Positions 6,664 through 8,457 of a DNA stretch of 8,457 bases are shown here, piece by piece (position 1 is the first letter of the stretch; each line of letters begins with the position of its first letter). The DNA is taken from positions 1 to 8,457 of the forward strand of contig NZ_CALTUX010000053.1 in the NCBI RefSeq assembly GCF_943912825.1, read 5' to 3'. The notes below the pieces were generated by a model. That model searched no databases. It was given only the letters and a program-made list of their open reading frames with translations, and had not been told where the DNA came from. The DNA comes from an uncultured Anaerococcus sp. GTDB taxonomy: Bacteria; Bacillota; Clostridia; Tissierellales; Peptoniphilaceae. The position numbers and the translations under genes are program-made.

Positions 6664-8425
6664 CTTTTGCCTCCCTCTTAATTAGTTCGCCGATTTGTTT
6701 GTCTATTTCTTCTTTAATTTGGTCAAATCTAGCCTTGTCATCTTCACTTACTAGTTTTAGTCTGGTGATTGATTCTACTACATCTAGATTTTCTATATCT
6801 TTTAACTCTACTCCTGCTCCAAGAGCCTCTAGGGACTTATCGTAGTTATAGAGTATTATTCCAAGCATCTTATTCTGTTTATTTAGTGAACAGTAGGTAT
6901 CTATATCGTGGAAGGCGTTTTGTTGCAAGTAGTCTTCTCTTATAGATTTGGTTACATTTAGTTTAAGCTTATCATCATCTGATAGGGCATCACGACCTAC
7001 AAGTCTTACAACCTCTAAAAGGCCAGATTCTTGTTGGAGTAGGCTCATTGCACGTTTTCTATGAGTTGAGAAATCTTGGTCAACTGCCTTATCTATAAAT
7101 TGGTCCATCTTGTCTTGGTAGAGTGAATATGATGATAACCAGTTTATAGCTGGGAAGTGTCTTTGGTAGGATAAGTCATAATCTAGTCCCCAGAATACCT
7201 TTACTATACGTAGGGTAGCTTGGGTTACTGGTTCTGACAAGTCTCCACCTGGAGGAGATACGGCTCCTATTACTGAAAGTGTACCTATATCATCTCTATT
7301 TCCTAAAACTTCTACCTTACCGGCTCTTTCATAAAATTCTGCAACCCTACTTGCTAGATAAGCTGGATAACCTTCATCACCAGGCATCTCTTCTAGACGA
7401 CCACTCATCTCACGAAGGGCCTCTGCCCAACGGCTTGTAGAGTCTGCCATCATAGCTACGTTATAGCCCATATCTCTGAAGTATTCAGCAAGGGTTATAC
7501 CTGTATAGATTGAAGCCTCTCTGGCTGCTACTGGCATGTTTGATGTATTTGCTATAAGAACTGTACGTTTCATGATTGATTCGCCAGTTTTTGGATCGAT
7601 TAGCTCTGGGAATTCGTTAAGTACGTCTGTCATCTCGTTTCCACGTTCACCACAACCTACATAGATTACTATGTCAGCATCTGCATATTTTGCTATCTGG
7701 TGTTGGACTACGGTCTTTCCTGAACCAAATGGTCCTGGGATTGCAGCTGTACCGCCCTTGGCTACTGGGAAGAAGGTATCTATTACCCTTTGACCTGTGA
7801 TAAGTGGCTCATTTGGGTCTATCTTTCTTTTGATAGGACGAGCCTTTCTTACTGGCCAATATTGGATCATATTTAGCTCTTTATCCCCATCTTCTGTTTC
7901 TACAACAGCTATGGTGTCAGCTACCTTAAATTCTCCAGATTTAATCTCTTTTAATCTTCCTTTTACCCCGTTTGGTACCATAATCTTGTGGGTGATTACT
8001 GTAGTTTCTTCAACTTCTCCTAGTATATCACCAGCTTCAACTTCTGCGCCCTTTTCTAAAAGAGCTTTAAATTCCCAAACTTTGTCCCTGTCTAGTCCTG
8101 GGGAAGTTACCCCTCTTGTTAGGAAATTTCCTGCAAGCTCTTCAAGTTTTTCTAGTGGTCTTTGGATACCATCATACATTCTTTCAAGCATGCCTGGTCC
8201 AAGCTCTACTGATAGAGGCCTACCTGTTGACCTAACTTCATCGCCAGGTCCTATACCAGTTGTCTCTTCATAAACTTGAATACTTGCTACATCTCCCCTC
8301 ATCTCAATTATTTCGCCGATGAGCTTATCTTTTGATACCTCTACCACGTCATAGATATTAGCATCAGATAGGCCTGATGCCTCTATTAGTGGTCCAGATA
8401 CTTTAGTAATTTTACCTATATTCAA
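6656..8425 (-). CDS. ntpA: V-type ATP synthase/ATPase catalytic subunit A
   Basis: Catalytic subunit of the cytoplasmic V1 head; three copies alternate with three B subunits and hydrolyse (or make) ATP while turning the central stalk. At 589 residues it has the usual family length. An N-terminal beta-barrel (about 1-70) is followed by the A-specific bulge insertion (about 115-190), which separates A from B and from F-type beta subunits. The P-loop GPFGSGKT is at 231-238. GERGNE at 259-264 supplies the catalytic glutamate (E260). MADSTSRWAEALREMSGRLE at 326-345 and the helical C-terminal domain (from about 440) are typical. The start is TTG at 8425, chosen because a well-spaced AAAGGAG precedes it and the protein then begins at the family N-terminus. 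The gene follows the presumed ntpG end closely and overlaps ntpB by eight bases (ATGCTTAA). Ion specificity (Na+ or H+) is set by subunits not in this window. Confidence 0.97.
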   Translation of the reverse strand: MNIGKITKVSGPLIEASGLSDANIYDVVEVSKDKLIGEIIEMRGDVASIQVYEETTGIGPGDEVRSTGRPLSVELGPGMLERMYDGIQRPLEKLEELAGNFLTRGVTSPGLDRDKVWEFKALLEKGAEVEAGDILGEVEETTVITHKIMVPNGVKGRLKEIKSGEFKVADTIAVVETEDGDKELNMIQYWPVRKARPIKRKIDPNEPLITGQRVIDTFFPVAKGGTAAIPGPFGSGKTVVQHQIAKYADADIVIYVGCGERGNEMTDVLNEFPELIDPKTGESIMKRTVLIANTSNMPVAAREASIYTGITLAEYFRDMGYNVAMMADSTSRWAEALREMSGRLEEMPGDEGYPAYLASRVAEFYERAGKVEVLGNRDDIGTLSVIGAVSPPGGDLSEPVTQATLRIVKVFWGLDYDLSYQRHFPAINWLSSYSLYQDKMDQFIDKAVDQDFSTHRKRAMSLLQQESGLLEVVRLVGRDALSDDDKLKLNVTKSIREDYLQQNAFHDIDTYCSLNKQNKMLGIILYNYDKSLEALGAGVELKDIENLDVVESITRLKLVSEDDKARFDQIKEEIDKQIGELIKREAKDA

Positions 8426-8431
8426 ATTAAG

Positions 8432-8438
8432 CTCCTTT
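8432..8438 (-). promoter_or_regulatory. Ribosome binding site that fixes the TTG start of ntpA
   Basis: On the minus strand, AAAGGAG is followed by six bases (CTTAAT) and then TTG at 8425-8423. The match to the 16S anti-Shine-Dalgarno and the ideal spacing support TTG as the initiation codon. Translation from it gives the family-typical N-terminus MNIGKITKVSGPLIEA. Confidence 0.8.
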
Positions 8439-8457
8439 AATTTAGAATGTTTGCTCC
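8437..8457 (-). CDS. ntpG: V-type ATPase subunit F, C-terminal end only (partial)
   Basis: The minus strand entering the window reads GGA GCA AAC ATT CTA AAT TAA, which gives GANILN followed by a stop. Only these six codons are visible; the rest lies beyond the right edge. Subunit F (NtpG) is the small central-stalk protein encoded directly upstream of ntpA in Enterococcus hirae-type operons. As I recall it, the E. hirae protein ends in a similar GQNIL sequence, so both position and sequence fit. The TAA overlaps the AAAGGAG ribosome binding site of ntpA by two bases, the usual spacing for co-translated operon genes. Six codons are weak evidence on their own; the call rests on gene order plus this short match. 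Of the other two frames, one stops almost at once (EQTF then TAA) and the other runs on into ntpA. Confidence 0.6.
   Translation of the reverse strand, partial: GANILN

Noticed and set aside
7797..8273. 158-codon open frame on the plus strand opposite ntpA
   Set aside because: It lies wholly within the strongly supported ntpA gene. Its serine- and proline-rich translation is what antisense frames of such genes give, and it matches no family I recognise.

Overview
This 8,457-base window looks like an ordinary chromosomal segment from a low-GC, obligately anaerobic Gram-positive bacterium. Every gene is on the minus strand, so transcription runs from the right end towards the left. Strong AGGAGG-type ribosome binding sites, short AT-rich intergenic gaps, a bacterial V-type ATPase in place of F-type genes, and frequent AGG and ATA codons suggest a Firmicute of the Tissierellia/Peptoniphilaceae kind (for example Anaerococcus or a relative). 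That placement is an inference from general features, not from a database match.

Right half (about 4615-8457): the promoter-distal end of a V-type ATPase operon. The first 21 bases read (8457-8437) look like the last six codons of the subunit F gene (ntpG). They are followed by complete genes for catalytic subunit A (ntpA, TTG start), nucleotide-binding subunit B (ntpB) and rotor-shaft subunit D (ntpD). The genes are tightly packed: the F stop lies in the A ribosome binding site, A and B overlap by 8 bases, and the B stop is embedded in the D ribosome binding site. A clear intrinsic terminator at 4615-4640 closes the operon. The membrane subunits (I, K, E, C) must lie to the right, outside the window, so coupling to H+ or Na+ cannot be decided here.

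Middle (2867-4489): a half-size ABC exporter with a fused membrane domain and ATPase. It has its own likely promoter and is visibly richer in A+T than its neighbours. Its best start is an internal ATG at 4489 with a good ribosome binding site, not the upstream ATG at 4516.

Left third: an NhaC-family Na+/H+ antiporter (1191-2777), whose terminator hairpin includes its own stop codon, then a CorA-family divalent-cation channel (165-1115) with a near-consensus promoter (TTGACA, 17 bases, TATAGT) and a strong terminator at 123-161. The leftmost 122 bases are AT-rich and hold no gene I can support.

Three of the four loci (rotary ATPase, Na+/H+ antiporter, Mg2+ channel) concern cation balance across the membrane. 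They nevertheless appear to be separate transcription units, so the grouping is suggestive only. I found no RNA gene, CRISPR array, insertion sequence or evidently new system. The points of interest are start-site choices, compact gene junctions and the unlike composition of the ABC gene.
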